Of a stretch of DNA of 17,951 nt, positions 8,239 to 15,529 are shown in pieces. Made by a program: the position numbers and the translations under genes. The DNA comes from JACCYX01 sp964610045 (GTDB lineage: Bacteria > Chloroflexota > Chloroflexia > Thermomicrobiales > UBA6265). The notes beneath the pieces are model-generated. The model made no database searches and had not been told where the DNA came from. It was given only the letters and a program-made list of their open reading frames with translations. The DNA is taken from assembly GCA_964610045.1 (NCBI GenBank), contig CAZSUN010000078.1, positions 1 through 17,951 on the forward strand, in the 5' to 3' direction. Position 1 is the first letter of the stretch. The number at the start of each line of letters is the position of its first letter.

Positions 8239-8278
8239 GGGAGGACACACGCTCGCCTGGCGGCTCGCTGGTCCTCCC
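8239..8278 (-). terminator. Hairpin immediately after the GH13 stop codon, possible terminator
   Basis: GGGAGGAC (8239-8246) pairs perfectly with GTCCTCCC (8271-8278) around a 24-nt loop. It begins one base after the stop codon of the alpha-glucosidase gene (8279-8281, minus strand). There is no U-run beyond the stem, so it may act as an mRNA 3' end stabiliser or REP-like element rather than a classical Rho-independent terminator. Confidence 0.5.
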
Positions 8279-10006
8279 CTACGATTCATGTCGCCGTAGC
8301 ACGAGGAATTCCCACGCGCGCAGATGGATCGCGTCGCCAGGCACGCGGTCCGGGTAGTTGCCGGTCACGCGGTCAGCCCCTGCCCACGATGGATCCATAT
8401 CCGGCGACTGGTCCTCCGCGCCGAAGTTCCCGAGCACCAGCCACGTTTCGCCATCCAGTGCACGGGTGAAGGCGTAGACGTGCGGATCGTCCGGACCCAG
8501 CATCGTGAAGTCGCCGTGGGCCACGATCGGGTGCTGATGGCGGAGCCGGATGATGTCGCGATAGAAGGAAAACACCGAATCCGGGTCGTTCACCTGGGCT
8601 GCCGCGTTGATCTTCGTGTGGTTCGGGTTGACCCGCAGCCACGGGGTGCCGGTCGTGAATCCTGCCCGCTCCGAGGCATCCCACTGCATCGGGGTGCGCG
8701 CATTGTCACGGTTGCGCGGCCCCATCCGCGCGAACACCTCGTCCGGATTGGCACCGTCGAGGGCTGTGGCGATCTGGTAGTAGTTCTTCGCCTCGATGTC
8801 GTTCATTTCCTCGATGGATCCGAACTGCATGTTCGTCATGCCAAGTTCCTCGCCCTGGTAGATGTAGGGCGTGCCCCGGTGCAGGTGCAGCAGGCCACCA
8901 AGCATCTTCGCCGAGCGTTCGCGGAACGCCTCCGAGTCGTCGCCGAAGCGGGAGACGACGCGCGGCTGGTCGTGGTTGTTCCAGTAGAGGCTGTTCCAAC
9001 CGCGCCCGGCGAGCCCTTCCTGCCACTTGCCGAGGTTCGCCTTCAGGGCGACGAGGTCGAGCGGGATCGGGTGCCACTTGCTGCCGCCACCGTTGTCCAG
9101 CCCGACATGCTCGAACTGGAAGATCATGTCGACCTCGGCGCGGGCGGGATCGGTGTAGAGGACGGCATCCTCCAGGGTCGCGCCCGGTGTTTCACCGACG
9201 GTGATGAACGCCCCGTCGCGCCCCGCGAAGACCGCCTCGTGCATCTCGTGCAGGAACTCATGCACCCGCGGCCCGTTCATCACGAACGGGAAGCCATCGC
9301 CGTACGGGGTTCCCGGTATCAGCGCACCGTCCGGCAGGTTGGCCACTTTCGAGATCAGATTGATCACATCCATCCGGAAGCCATCGACGCCGCGATCGAG
9401 CCACCACCGCATCATGGCGTAAACCGCCTGGCGGACCTCCGGGTTCTCCCAGTTGAGATCCGGCTGCTTCACGGAGAAGAGGTGCAGGTAGTACTCGCCG
9501 GTTTCGGGATCGTATAGCCAGGCGGGGGTGGAGAAGAACCCCGCCCAGTTCGTCGGCTCAGCGCCGGGCGTGCCGGGCGCGAAGCCATCGCGGGCGGGCC
9601 GCCACCAGTACCAGTCGCGCTTCGGGTTATCGGCGCTGGACCGCGATTCGACGAACCACGGATGCTCGTCGGAGGTGTGATTGACCACCAGATCCATCAC
9701 CAGCTTCATGCCGCGCGCGTGCAAGCCGGCGATCAGTTCATCGAGATCGGCCAGGCTGCCGAACATCGGGTCGATGTCCTGGTAGTCGGAAATGTCGTAG
9801 CCGTTGTCGTCCTGCGGCGAGCGGTAGACCGGCGACAGCCAGACGACATCGACGCCGAGCCGCTGCAGGTAGTCCAACCGTCCGATGATGCCGCGCAAGT
9901 CGCCCATGCCGTCGCCATCCGCATCGGCGAAGCTGCGTGGGTAGATCTGGTAGACGACGGCAGATTTCCACCAATCCCGTGCCGGAGTCGTGGCGTCATC
10001 GGACAT
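8279..10006 (-). CDS. GH13 alpha-glucosidase / oligo-1,6-glucosidase, 575 aa
   Basis: This cytoplasmic retaining glycosidase hydrolyses alpha-linked glucosides, probably isomalto- or malto-oligosaccharides taken up by the cell. All GH13 regions are visible: DLVVNHTSDEHPWF (105-118), nucleophile D213 in GFRMDVIN, acid/base E272 in VGETPG, and D346 in NNHDQPR. The QPDLN segment (181-185) and the Val after the nucleophile are typical of the oligo-1,6-glucosidase (MalL-like) subfamily, where Val is linked to alpha-1,6 preference. There is no signal peptide. I chose the ATG at 10004-10006 because AAGGGAGAA lies 7 nt upstream; an in-frame ATG at 10039 would add 11 residues but has no ribosome binding site. 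It is the last gene of the minus-strand cluster, 75 bp after an aldo/keto reductase gene. Exact substrate is inferred. Confidence 0.93.
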   Translation of the reverse strand: MSDDATTPARDWWKSAVVYQIYPRSFADADGDGMGDLRGIIGRLDYLQRLGVDVVWLSPVYRSPQDDNGYDISDYQDIDPMFGSLADLDELIAGLHARGMKLVMDLVVNHTSDEHPWFVESRSSADNPKRDWYWWRPARDGFAPGTPGAEPTNWAGFFSTPAWLYDPETGEYYLHLFSVKQPDLNWENPEVRQAVYAMMRWWLDRGVDGFRMDVINLISKVANLPDGALIPGTPYGDGFPFVMNGPRVHEFLHEMHEAVFAGRDGAFITVGETPGATLEDAVLYTDPARAEVDMIFQFEHVGLDNGGGSKWHPIPLDLVALKANLGKWQEGLAGRGWNSLYWNNHDQPRVVSRFGDDSEAFRERSAKMLGGLLHLHRGTPYIYQGEELGMTNMQFGSIEEMNDIEAKNYYQIATALDGANPDEVFARMGPRNRDNARTPMQWDASERAGFTTGTPWLRVNPNHTKINAAAQVNDPDSVFSFYRDIIRLRHQHPIVAHGDFTMLGPDDPHVYAFTRALDGETWLVLGNFGAEDQSPDMDPSWAGADRVTGNYPDRVPGDAIHLRAWEFLVLRRHES

Positions 10007-10013
10007 GCGTGTG

Positions 10014-10022
10014 TTCTCCCTT
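10014..10022 (-). promoter_or_regulatory. Ribosome binding site deciding the GH13 start
   Basis: On the minus strand AAGGGAGAA lies 7 nt before the ATG at 10006. The upstream in-frame ATG at 10039 is preceded by the anti-SD-like CTCCCT. This decides for the shorter 575-aa product. Confidence 0.7.
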
Positions 10023-10081
10023 GTGTGACCTGGCAACATCAGGGAGAACTCTACCCGTCTCCAGGCCTGATTGGGACGAGT

Positions 10082-10942
10082 TCAGGTATTTCGCCGCGCT
10101 CCGGCAAGCCGCTTCACGGTTTCGGGATCGCGGTGATCGAAGAAGCTACTGGTCTTCGTGTCCAGGGCCGCAATCGCCGCCATCTCGTCCGACGTCAGCT
10201 CGAAGTCGAACACGTCGATGTTCTCCGTCATGCGGTCAACCCGGACCGATTTCGGAATGGCGACCACGCCCCGTTGGGTCAGCCAACGCAGCACGACCTG
10301 AGCCACGCTCCTGCCGTGACCACCTGCAATCGAGCGAAGCACCTCGTTCTCGAAGAGGTTGTTGCGTCCTTCCGCGAACGGCGCCCACGCTTCGATCTGC
10401 ACGCCGGTCTCCTGAAGGAACTGCTGCGTCTCGATCTGCTGGTTGAACGGATGGACCTCGATCTGGTTCACCGCCGGTGTGATCTCGTGGTGGACGGCGA
10501 GGTCGATCAGGCGGTCTGGCTGGAAATTGCTGACCCCGATCGCGCGGACCCAGCCCTCAGCCAGCAGCGCCTGCATGTCCCGCCAGGCGCCGTAGACATC
10601 GCCGTAGGGCTGGTGGATCAGGTAGAGGTCCAGATAGTCGAGACCAAGGCGTTTGAGCGATCGCTCGAATGCCTGCCGGGTTGGTCCTTCCCCGGCATCC
10701 GTGATCCAGAGCTTGGTCGTGATGAACAGGTCCTCGCGCGGAACGCCGCTTGTCGCGACGGCCCTGCCGACCGCTTCCTCGTTGCCGTACGCGGCGGCGG
10801 TGTCGATCAGGCGGTACCCGGTCCGGATCGCGTCGGCGACGCTGCGCTCGCACTCCTCGGGATCGGGAATCTGGAACACCCCGAAGCCGAGGATCGGCAT
10901 CGTGACGCCGTTGTTCAGCGTGACTGACGGGACTGTTGGCAT
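10082..10942 (-). CDS. Aldo/keto reductase, DkgA-like, 286 aa
   Basis: This is an NADPH-dependent reductase of aldehydes and ketones with the single-domain AKR barrel. The catalytic tetrad is D47, Y52, K77 and H110, in the contexts RLIDTAAAYGNE, ITTKLW and DLYLIHQP. The C-terminal cofactor motif IPKSVRVDRMTEN is also present. Length and motifs match the 2,5-diketo-D-gluconate reductase group (AKR5-like, such as DkgA/DkgB), which also reduces methylglyoxal and other reactive aldehydes. The ATG at 10940-10942 follows AGGAAG at good spacing. It lies 34 bp downstream of the cupin gene and 75 bp upstream of the glucosidase gene in the same orientation, so co-transcription is likely. The AraC-type regulator at 13170 is a candidate controller by analogy with YqhC. 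Natural substrate is unknown. Confidence 0.93.
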   Translation of the reverse strand: MPTVPSVTLNNGVTMPILGFGVFQIPDPEECERSVADAIRTGYRLIDTAAAYGNEEAVGRAVATSGVPREDLFITTKLWITDAGEGPTRQAFERSLKRLGLDYLDLYLIHQPYGDVYGAWRDMQALLAEGWVRAIGVSNFQPDRLIDLAVHHEITPAVNQIEVHPFNQQIETQQFLQETGVQIEAWAPFAEGRNNLFENEVLRSIAGGHGRSVAQVVLRWLTQRGVVAIPKSVRVDRMTENIDVFDFELTSDEMAAIAALDTKTSSFFDHRDPETVKRLAGARRNT

Positions 10943-10976
10943 GGGTCTTCCTATCGTGTTTGCCTGTGCGAGCGTT

Positions 10977-11384
10977 TCAATGTGCCTCGGTTCCGGTGTA
11001 CTCAGCGTCGGTCACCTTCTCGGCCCAGACCGCGCTATTGCCCTCGTCGTCCGTGTCCTGGATGGCGATATGGAGCATGAAACGGTCCGGCGCGGCCCCG
11101 TGCCAGTGGCGTTCTCCCGGCGCGAAGACCACACGATCACCCGGCCGGATTTCCTCGACCGGACCGCCCTCGTGCTGGCAGCGCCCCACCCCTTCGATTA
11201 CGTAGATGGTCTGGCCGCGGGCGTGGGTGTGCCAGGCGGTCCGGGCGCCCGGCGTGAAGTGCACCATGTTGGCGGTGAAACGGGATGTCTCCGTCGGCTC
11301 GGCAACCGCGTCGATGTAGACATCACCGGTGAACGTCTCGTCCGGACCCTTCCGGGTCGCAATCGAGCTGCGGGTGATCTTCAT
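10977..11384 (-). CDS. Small cupin-domain protein, 135 aa
   Basis: This is a single-domain cupin with a beta-barrel metal-binding fold. Cupin motif 1 is visible as WHTHARGQTIYVIEGVG (about residues 52-68), with the two His and the later Glu positions suited to a bound metal ion. Motif 2 is GDRVVFAPGERHWHGA (about 81-96). The family includes dioxygenases, isomerases and detoxifying proteins; small ones like this often sit beside aldo/keto reductases and AraC regulators. I chose the ATG at 11382-11384 because a perfect AAGGAGG is 5 nt upstream; a TTG five codons earlier is the only alternative. The gene starts 15 bp after the DUF2255 stop codon and is followed after 34 bp by an aldo/keto reductase. 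The specific reaction is unknown. Confidence 0.9.
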   Translation of the reverse strand: MKITRSSIATRKGPDETFTGDVYIDAVAEPTETSRFTANMVHFTPGARTAWHTHARGQTIYVIEGVGRCQHEGGPVEEIRPGDRVVFAPGERHWHGAAPDRFMLHIAIQDTDDEGNSAVWAEKVTDAEYTGTEAH

Positions 11385-11389
11385 GTGAT

Positions 11390-11396
11390 CCTCCTT
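11390..11396 (-). promoter_or_regulatory. Strong ribosome binding site for the cupin gene
   Basis: A perfect AAGGAGG on the minus strand lies 5 nt before the ATG at 11384. It lies in the 15-nt gap after the DUF2255 stop, supporting a common transcript with separate strong initiation. Confidence 0.8.
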
Positions 11397-11399
11397 CAA

Positions 11400-11786
11400 T
11401 CAGGATGGGTTCGCCTTCGGCGCCAGCCGGATCGTGGTGGCGTGCGAGACGTTGTCAGTCACGGGTTCGACGTACTGGGCGGGATACTTCCGGTACTTCT
11501 CCCAGTAGGCGGCGTCGAGTTCCGCGTCGAACTGGCCACCGGCAGGTTCGAACACGACATCCTTCTCGACGCCAGCCGCCTCGACCCAGCCTTCGCCCGT
11601 GGCTCGCGTTCCCCGGTACCAGGCCGCGCCGTCACCGTGGGCCGAGCGCACATACAGTTCGTCGCCAAGCCGAACGACCCAGATGATGCGCGGTGTGCGC
11701 AGGGTTCCGTCCTTCCGGCGCGCCGCGATCTGCAGCTCGTCGGCATTGCCGATCGCGTCGAGTTCGTCGGTCGTCCAGGTTGCCAT
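11400..11786 (-). CDS. DUF2255 family protein, 128 aa
   Basis: This matches the DUF2255 family, small soluble proteins of unknown function. The typical opening is visible: WTTDELDAIGNADELQIAA (residues 4-22), then a basic turn with TPRIIWVVRLGDELYVRSAHG (about 30-50) and WYRG. The fold recalls the flavin-reductase-like or PPOX-type beta barrels of nitroreductase-like proteins, but that is a guess. I chose the ATG at 11784-11786, with AAGGAG 8 nt upstream, rather than the ATG 11 codons earlier, which has no ribosome binding site. It lies 83 bp downstream of one aldo/keto reductase gene and 15 bp upstream of the cupin gene on the same strand, so it likely belongs to the same carbonyl-metabolism operon. 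Role in that pathway is unknown. Confidence 0.85.
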   Translation of the reverse strand: MATWTTDELDAIGNADELQIAARRKDGTLRTPRIIWVVRLGDELYVRSAHGDGAAWYRGTRATGEGWVEAAGVEKDVVFEPAGGQFDAELDAAYWEKYRKYPAQYVEPVTDNVSHATTIRLAPKANPS

Positions 11787-11794
11787 CAGTCGAT

Positions 11795-11800
11795 CTCCTT
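11795..11800 (-). promoter_or_regulatory. Ribosome binding site deciding the DUF2255 start
   Basis: AAGGAG on the minus strand lies 8 nt before the ATG at 11786. The more upstream in-frame ATG at 11819 lacks such a site. Confidence 0.65.
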
Positions 11801-11869
11801 CCATCCAGTCGAGGCGCATCGTCCCTTCATCCTGACCAGGCAGTGGCCAGCCTCACTCATCCCTGATCG

Positions 11870-12841
11870 CTAGAACCATTGTGGACCGTGATTCGCGTAG
11901 GGCGACTCCATGTCCCGCACCTCGTCGTCCGTGAGTTGGAGGTCGAGTGCCGCGACCGCTTCGGTCAGGTGGTGCGGTTTGGTCGCACCGACGATTGGGG
12001 CCGAAACCACTGGATGCCGCAGCACCCACGCCAGCGAGACCTGTCCCATGGCGACACCGCGAGCGTCTGCGACCGCCTGGACGGCGTTGACGACCGGCTC
12101 GTCCAGTGGGGAGTCGAACGCCTTGACGACATCGTCCACCGTGGATCTGAGCGACTGCTCTCCCCACGGCCGGGCGAGGCGGCCCTTGCCCTGCGGGGAG
12201 TAGGGGACCAGCCCAACGCCCAAATCCGCGCACATGGGTAGCAGTTCCCGCTCGTCTTCACGCCGGAGCAGGTTGTACTGATTCTGCATCGAGACGAATC
12301 GAGTCCAGCCATGCAGGTCTGCCGCCTGCTGCATTTTGGCGAACTGCCACGCGTACATCGATGACGCCCCGATGTAGCGAACCTTTCCCGCCTTCACCAC
12401 GTCGTGCAGGGTCTCCATCGTTTCCTCGACCGGTGTCTCCGGGTCGAACCGATGGATCTGGTAGAGATCGATGTAGTCGGTATCGAGCCGGGCGAGCGAG
12501 GCATCGACCTGCTCCAGGATCGCCTTGCGGGAGAGTCCCTGGCCACCGGGGCCATCGTGCATTTTGCCGAAGACTTTCGTCGCCAGGACGATATCCACGC
12601 GTCGGGAATACCGCTTGATCGCCCGGCCAACCAGTTCCTCCGAGGATCCGTTCTGGTAGACATTCGCCGTGTCCCAGAAGGTGATGCCGAGGTCGATCGC
12701 CTGCCGGAAGAATGGTTCCGCGGCATCTTCGTCGAGCGACCAGCGATGGGCGTTCGGCGTGGTTGGATCGCCGTAGCTCATGCATCCGAGCGCCAGGCGG
12801 CTGATCCTGAGACCGGTGAAACCCAGTCGTGTGTATTGCAT
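11870..12841 (-). CDS. Aldo/keto reductase, YajO/Tas-like group, 323 aa
   Basis: This is an NADPH-dependent carbonyl reductase of a different AKR branch from the gene at 10082. Tetrad residues are D57 and Y62 (FWDTANVYQNGSSEE), K89 (LATKV) and H130 (DLYQIHRFD). The N-terminal MQYTRLGFTGLRISRLALG and the loop with ALGCMSYG are typical of the longer AKR proteins close to E. coli YajO. The C-terminal VSLAWVLRHPVVSAPIVGATKPHHL carries the cofactor-binding strand. I chose the ATG at 12839-12841 because homologous proteins start there and GGAG lies about 11 nt upstream; the open frame continues 80 codons upstream through non-conserved sequence. It is the first gene of the five-gene minus-strand cluster and faces the AraC-type regulator across a 328-bp gap. 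Substrate is unknown. Confidence 0.93.
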   Translation of the reverse strand: MQYTRLGFTGLRISRLALGCMSYGDPTTPNAHRWSLDEDAAEPFFRQAIDLGITFWDTANVYQNGSSEELVGRAIKRYSRRVDIVLATKVFGKMHDGPGGQGLSRKAILEQVDASLARLDTDYIDLYQIHRFDPETPVEETMETLHDVVKAGKVRYIGASSMYAWQFAKMQQAADLHGWTRFVSMQNQYNLLRREDERELLPMCADLGVGLVPYSPQGKGRLARPWGEQSLRSTVDDVVKAFDSPLDEPVVNAVQAVADARGVAMGQVSLAWVLRHPVVSAPIVGATKPHHLTEAVAALDLQLTDDEVRDMESPYANHGPQWF

Positions 12842-13169
12842 CGTGTCTGTGTCTCCTCTCGCTCCTTGAGTCCGGCCCGGCGTGCGGCTGCACCCGCCCG
12901 GCACGCTCATGCATCCGGGGCCGATCGCCGAAACCACCAGACTGCTTTTGCTGGGTGTTCGTGCCTGCATGTTCGTGGCGATCTTCCAATGGCGGGCTAC
13001 ACGCCAGCCCGGATCGTCATTGATCGAAACTCCGGGGTTCCCGCCTGGCCACAATCGGTTTCCCCGTTCGATGCTTCCCATCCTAGGCGAATGAGCGGGC
13101 AGTCACGTAGAACGTTCCTCGGCAGTTCTTGTACGATTCTGCAAGGATGGTGATCCTGGGAGGCACGAT
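12842..13169. promoter_or_regulatory. Divergent promoter region between aldo/keto reductase and AraC-type regulator
   Basis: This 328-bp gene-free gap separates the two divergent genes and should carry both promoters. I see a direct repeat TGTTCGTG (12956-12963 and 12970-12977, 14-bp period), an inverted repeat GCGTGC/GCACGC (12880-12885, 12901-12906) and a GAACGTTC palindrome near 13110-13117. AraC-family proteins usually bind direct repeats, so the first is a candidate operator, at low confidence. TACGAT at 13132-13137 is a weak -10 candidate for the regulator gene; no good -35 is visible. Confidence 0.45.
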
Positions 13170-14132
13170 ATGAGGACAGCAAACGGGATGCAGGGAGCTG
13201 GCGACAACGAGCGCTTCCGCGCCAGCCGGGCGGAAGCCATCGATCGGCTGGAACGCACCTTTCGGGCCGAACGGATCGCTGACGGTGCGATCGAGCCGCT
13301 GCCGGGCCTCCGGTTGCGTCGCGCGACCATACCCACCGAACCTGTCCACGGCCTGTCGTATCCGGCGGTCTGCGTGATCGCCCAGGGGAGCAAGGAAGTG
13401 CTCATCGGCGACGGCAGGTACTTCTATGACACCTCGCAGTACCTGATCACCACCGCCGAAATGCCGATCGTCAGCCGGATTACCGTCGCCTCTCCCGAGG
13501 AACCGTACTTCAGCATTGTCGTCGCGCTCGATCCGGCCGAGGTCAGCGCCGTCCTGGTCGAGTCCGACCACCCCACGACCCGGGCGTCTGGATCGGTGAA
13601 GGCGATCGATGTCAGCCTGCTCGACGTCGAACTGCTCGACGCGATGCTGCGGTTCGTCCGGTTGCTCGACGCGCCGTCGGAGGCCAGGTTCCTTGCCCCG
13701 ATGATCCAGCGCGAGATCATCTACCGGTTGCTGCGCGGCGACCAGGGAGCCCGGCTCCGCTCCCTCACCGTCGCCGGCGGCTCCTCGCACCGCGTGGCCC
13801 AGGCGATCGAATGGCTGCGTCGCAATTACGATCGTCCACTCCGCATCGACGATCTGGCGCAGGATCTCGGCATGAGCGTTTCCAGCTTCCATCACCATTT
13901 CAAGTCGGTCACGTCGATGAGCCCACTCCAGTTCCAGAAGCAGTTACGGCTTCAGGAGGCGCGTCGCCTGATGCTCGGCGAATACCTCGATGCGACCAGT
14001 GCCGGATTCCGCGTCGGCTACGACGATGTCTCCCACTTCAGCCGCGAGTACAAGCGGCAATTCGGCGAGCCGCCGCTGCGCGATGTCCAGCGCCTTCGTG
14101 CCGCCGCCACTCCGGACCGCGTCGCGTTCTGA
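13170..14132 (+). CDS. AraC family regulator with AraC_N domain, YqhC-like, 320 aa
   Basis: This DNA-binding regulator has the N-terminal AraC_N domain (about residues 45-190, with the LSYPAVCVIAQGSKEVLIGD segment typical of the family) and a C-terminal AraC double helix-turn-helix (about 205-310, with LRIDDLAQDLGMSVSSFHHHFK and the second HTH around GFRVGYDDVSHFSREYKRQFG). The family includes E. coli YqhC, which activates the aldehyde reductase gene yqhD and dkgA in response to toxic aldehydes. The ATG at 13170 has GGGAGG 6 nt upstream. It is transcribed away from a cluster with two aldo/keto reductases, a cupin and a DUF2255 protein, so it probably activates that cluster. The signal, perhaps a reactive carbonyl, is inferred from YqhC only. 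Confidence 0.92.
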   Translation: MRTANGMQGAGDNERFRASRAEAIDRLERTFRAERIADGAIEPLPGLRLRRATIPTEPVHGLSYPAVCVIAQGSKEVLIGDGRYFYDTSQYLITTAEMPIVSRITVASPEEPYFSIVVALDPAEVSAVLVESDHPTTRASGSVKAIDVSLLDVELLDAMLRFVRLLDAPSEARFLAPMIQREIIYRLLRGDQGARLRSLTVAGGSSHRVAQAIEWLRRNYDRPLRIDDLAQDLGMSVSSFHHHFKSVTSMSPLQFQKQLRLQEARRLMLGEYLDATSAGFRVGYDDVSHFSREYKRQFGEPPLRDVQRLRAAATPDRVAF

Positions 14133-14140
14133 CCACCGGC

Positions 14141-14146
14141 TATACT
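14141..14146 (+). promoter_or_regulatory. Possible -10 box upstream of rnc
   Basis: TATACT (5 of 6 matches to TATAAT) lies 67 bp before the rnc start in the short gap after the AraC-type gene. No convincing -35 is found at 16-18 nt upstream, so the call is weak. It would start the rnc-rusA-GNAT transcript. Confidence 0.3.
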
Positions 14147-14212
14147 CGGACCCAGCCGCATCGAAACTGGCCGGACTCCCCGACCCGGCCCAGGGGAAGA
14201 GCACACCACACC

Positions 14213-15007
14213 GTGACTGATCTCGAAACACCATCACCGCGCCGCCGGAAGCGCCGGGCGCCGGGCAGCACCGTCCCGTTCGGCGTGCCGGACCCCGAAG
14301 CCGAAGCAGCCCTCGCCGAAACCATCGGCGTTACCTTCGCCGACCCATACCTGCTCCGGCTCGCCTTGACGCACCGTTCCGTCCTGCACGACTGGCTGAA
14401 CGTCCCGGCTGTGGATGCGAGGTTGCAGAGCAACGAACGACTCGAATTCCTGGGCGATGCATTGCTCGGCGCGGTGGTGGCGGAATACCTCTACCGTCAG
14501 GATCCAACCGCCGACGAAGGCCAGCTCACGCGGCACCGGGTCGCCATTGTCCGCGCCGAAACCCTCGTCCGCTGGTCGCGCGAGCTCGGGATACCGGATG
14601 CCCTCTACCTGGGCACCGGCGAGCAGGTGACAGAAAGCGCACGGGACCGGATGCTGGCCGGGGCCTTCGAAGCGCTGGCCGGGGCAATCCATCTCGATCA
14701 GGGCCGGGATGCCGCCGAGCGGTTCATCCTCGGCTTCCTCGAACGCGACAGCGCCTCCATCCGCGCCTCCGACCGCGACGCGAATCCGAAGGGGCACCTC
14801 CAGGAAATCCTGCAGGAGCGGGCGATTCCCGCACCCGACTACGTCAGTCTCGCCACCGAAGGACCAGACCACGCCCGGCAGTTCACCGAAGCCGTCCTGG
14901 TCGAGGGCGAACAACTCGGGGTCGGTACCGGACGGAGCCGTCGGATCGCCCAGCAGGCCGCCGCCCGCATGGCGATCAAGGCGCTGGAACAGGATTCCGG
15001 ACCGTAG
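14213..15007 (+). CDS. rnc: Ribonuclease III, 264 aa
   Basis: RNase III cuts double-stranded RNA in rRNA and mRNA processing and acts as a dimer in the cytoplasm. The signature NERLEFLGDALLG (74-86) gives acidic residues E75, E78 and D82, and FEALAGAIHLDQG (152-164) gives E153, which matches the essential E117 of the E. coli enzyme. The residue matching E. coli D114 is Gly150, not Asp, an unusual or clade-specific change. A dsRNA-binding domain fills about 192-258 (NPKGHLQEILQER through RRIAQQAAARMAIKAL). I place the start at GTG 14213-14215, because no in-frame ATG precedes the conserved domain; a weak GGGGAAG lies about 12-13 nt upstream. It leads a plus-strand run with rusA and two GNAT genes rather than the usual rnc neighbours. 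Confidence 0.93.
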   Translation: MTDLETPSPRRRKRRAPGSTVPFGVPDPEAEAALAETIGVTFADPYLLRLALTHRSVLHDWLNVPAVDARLQSNERLEFLGDALLGAVVAEYLYRQDPTADEGQLTRHRVAIVRAETLVRWSRELGIPDALYLGTGEQVTESARDRMLAGAFEALAGAIHLDQGRDAAERFILGFLERDSASIRASDRDANPKGHLQEILQERAIPAPDYVSLATEGPDHARQFTEAVLVEGEQLGVGTGRSRRIAQQAAARMAIKALEQDSGP

Positions 15008-15079
15008 GGTTGCCGAGCGTGTCTCGGCCCTTCTTGCCATACGGGTCGGTTCGTGACAGTCTCCATGGGGAACGACTTC

Positions 15080-15529
15080 ATGCCCTCAAGCGTGATCCTT
15101 TCGCTCATCCTGCCGCTGCCGCCGGGCGTCAACAACCAGTACGTCACGGTCGGCAACCGCCGCGCACTCAGCAAACAGGCCCGCGCCTTCCGCAAGGATG
15201 TCGAGGTCATCATCGAGCGGCTGCGATCGCAGGACAGGATCACCAGGGCTGACGAAAAGGCGCTGACATCGTCGCTGCTGGGCGTGTACTGCACCTACTA
15301 CTTCACATCGCCCATGCGCCGCGATCTCGATGGTGGCCTGAAGATCACCCTCGACGCGATCGGCGACGCGATCGGGTTCGACGACCGAAAGATCGTCGAT
15401 CTGCACCTGACCAAACAGATCGATCCCCTGCGGCCTCGCGTCGAAGTCGAAATCGAAACCATTTCCGAATGGACCTTCGACCAGGAATTCGTGTATCTCG
15501 GCGACGCCGAGGAAGATGAGGACCAATGA
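15080..15529 (+). CDS. rusA: RusA-family Holliday junction resolvase, 149 aa
   Basis: RusA-type endonucleases resolve Holliday junctions as small homodimers that need Mg2+. The family features are all present: PPGVNNQY (14-21) near the N-terminus, the acidic motif RRDLDGGLK with D82, D84 and K88, and GFDDRKIVDLHLTK with D101/D102. These match D70, D72, K76 and D91 of E. coli RusA. Length is slightly above the usual 120-140 aa because of an acidic C-terminal tail. I chose the ATG at 15080 since GGGGAA lies 7 nt upstream; GTG 15053 and ATG 15065 are in-frame alternatives. RusA is often prophage-encoded, but no other phage gene is visible here. Its stop overlaps the next start by ATGA, and it follows rnc by 72 bp, so it is part of a chromosomal operon. 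Confidence 0.9.
   Translation: MPSSVILSLILPLPPGVNNQYVTVGNRRALSKQARAFRKDVEVIIERLRSQDRITRADEKALTSSLLGVYCTYYFTSPMRRDLDGGLKITLDAIGDAIGFDDRKIVDLHLTKQIDPLRPRVEVEIETISEWTFDQEFVYLGDAEEDEDQ

Larger units (their letters stand above)
7976..8278. other. Gene-free gap between the GH13 gene and the MMPL gene
   Basis: No gene is seen. It must hold the MMPL promoter (minus strand), but I see no clear -35/-10 pair. Besides the two related hairpins at 8202-8223 and 8239-8278, there is a further inverted repeat, CCACC (8096-8100) with GGTGG (8108-8112), flanked by runs of G and C that can extend it. That one lies 120-140 nt upstream of the MMPL start. Confidence 0.5.

Noticed and set aside
12842..13081. N-terminal extension of the aldo/keto reductase up to 13081
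   Set aside because: The 80 extra residues are not conserved-looking, and the MQYTRLGFTGL start at 12841 matches the family's normal N-terminus.
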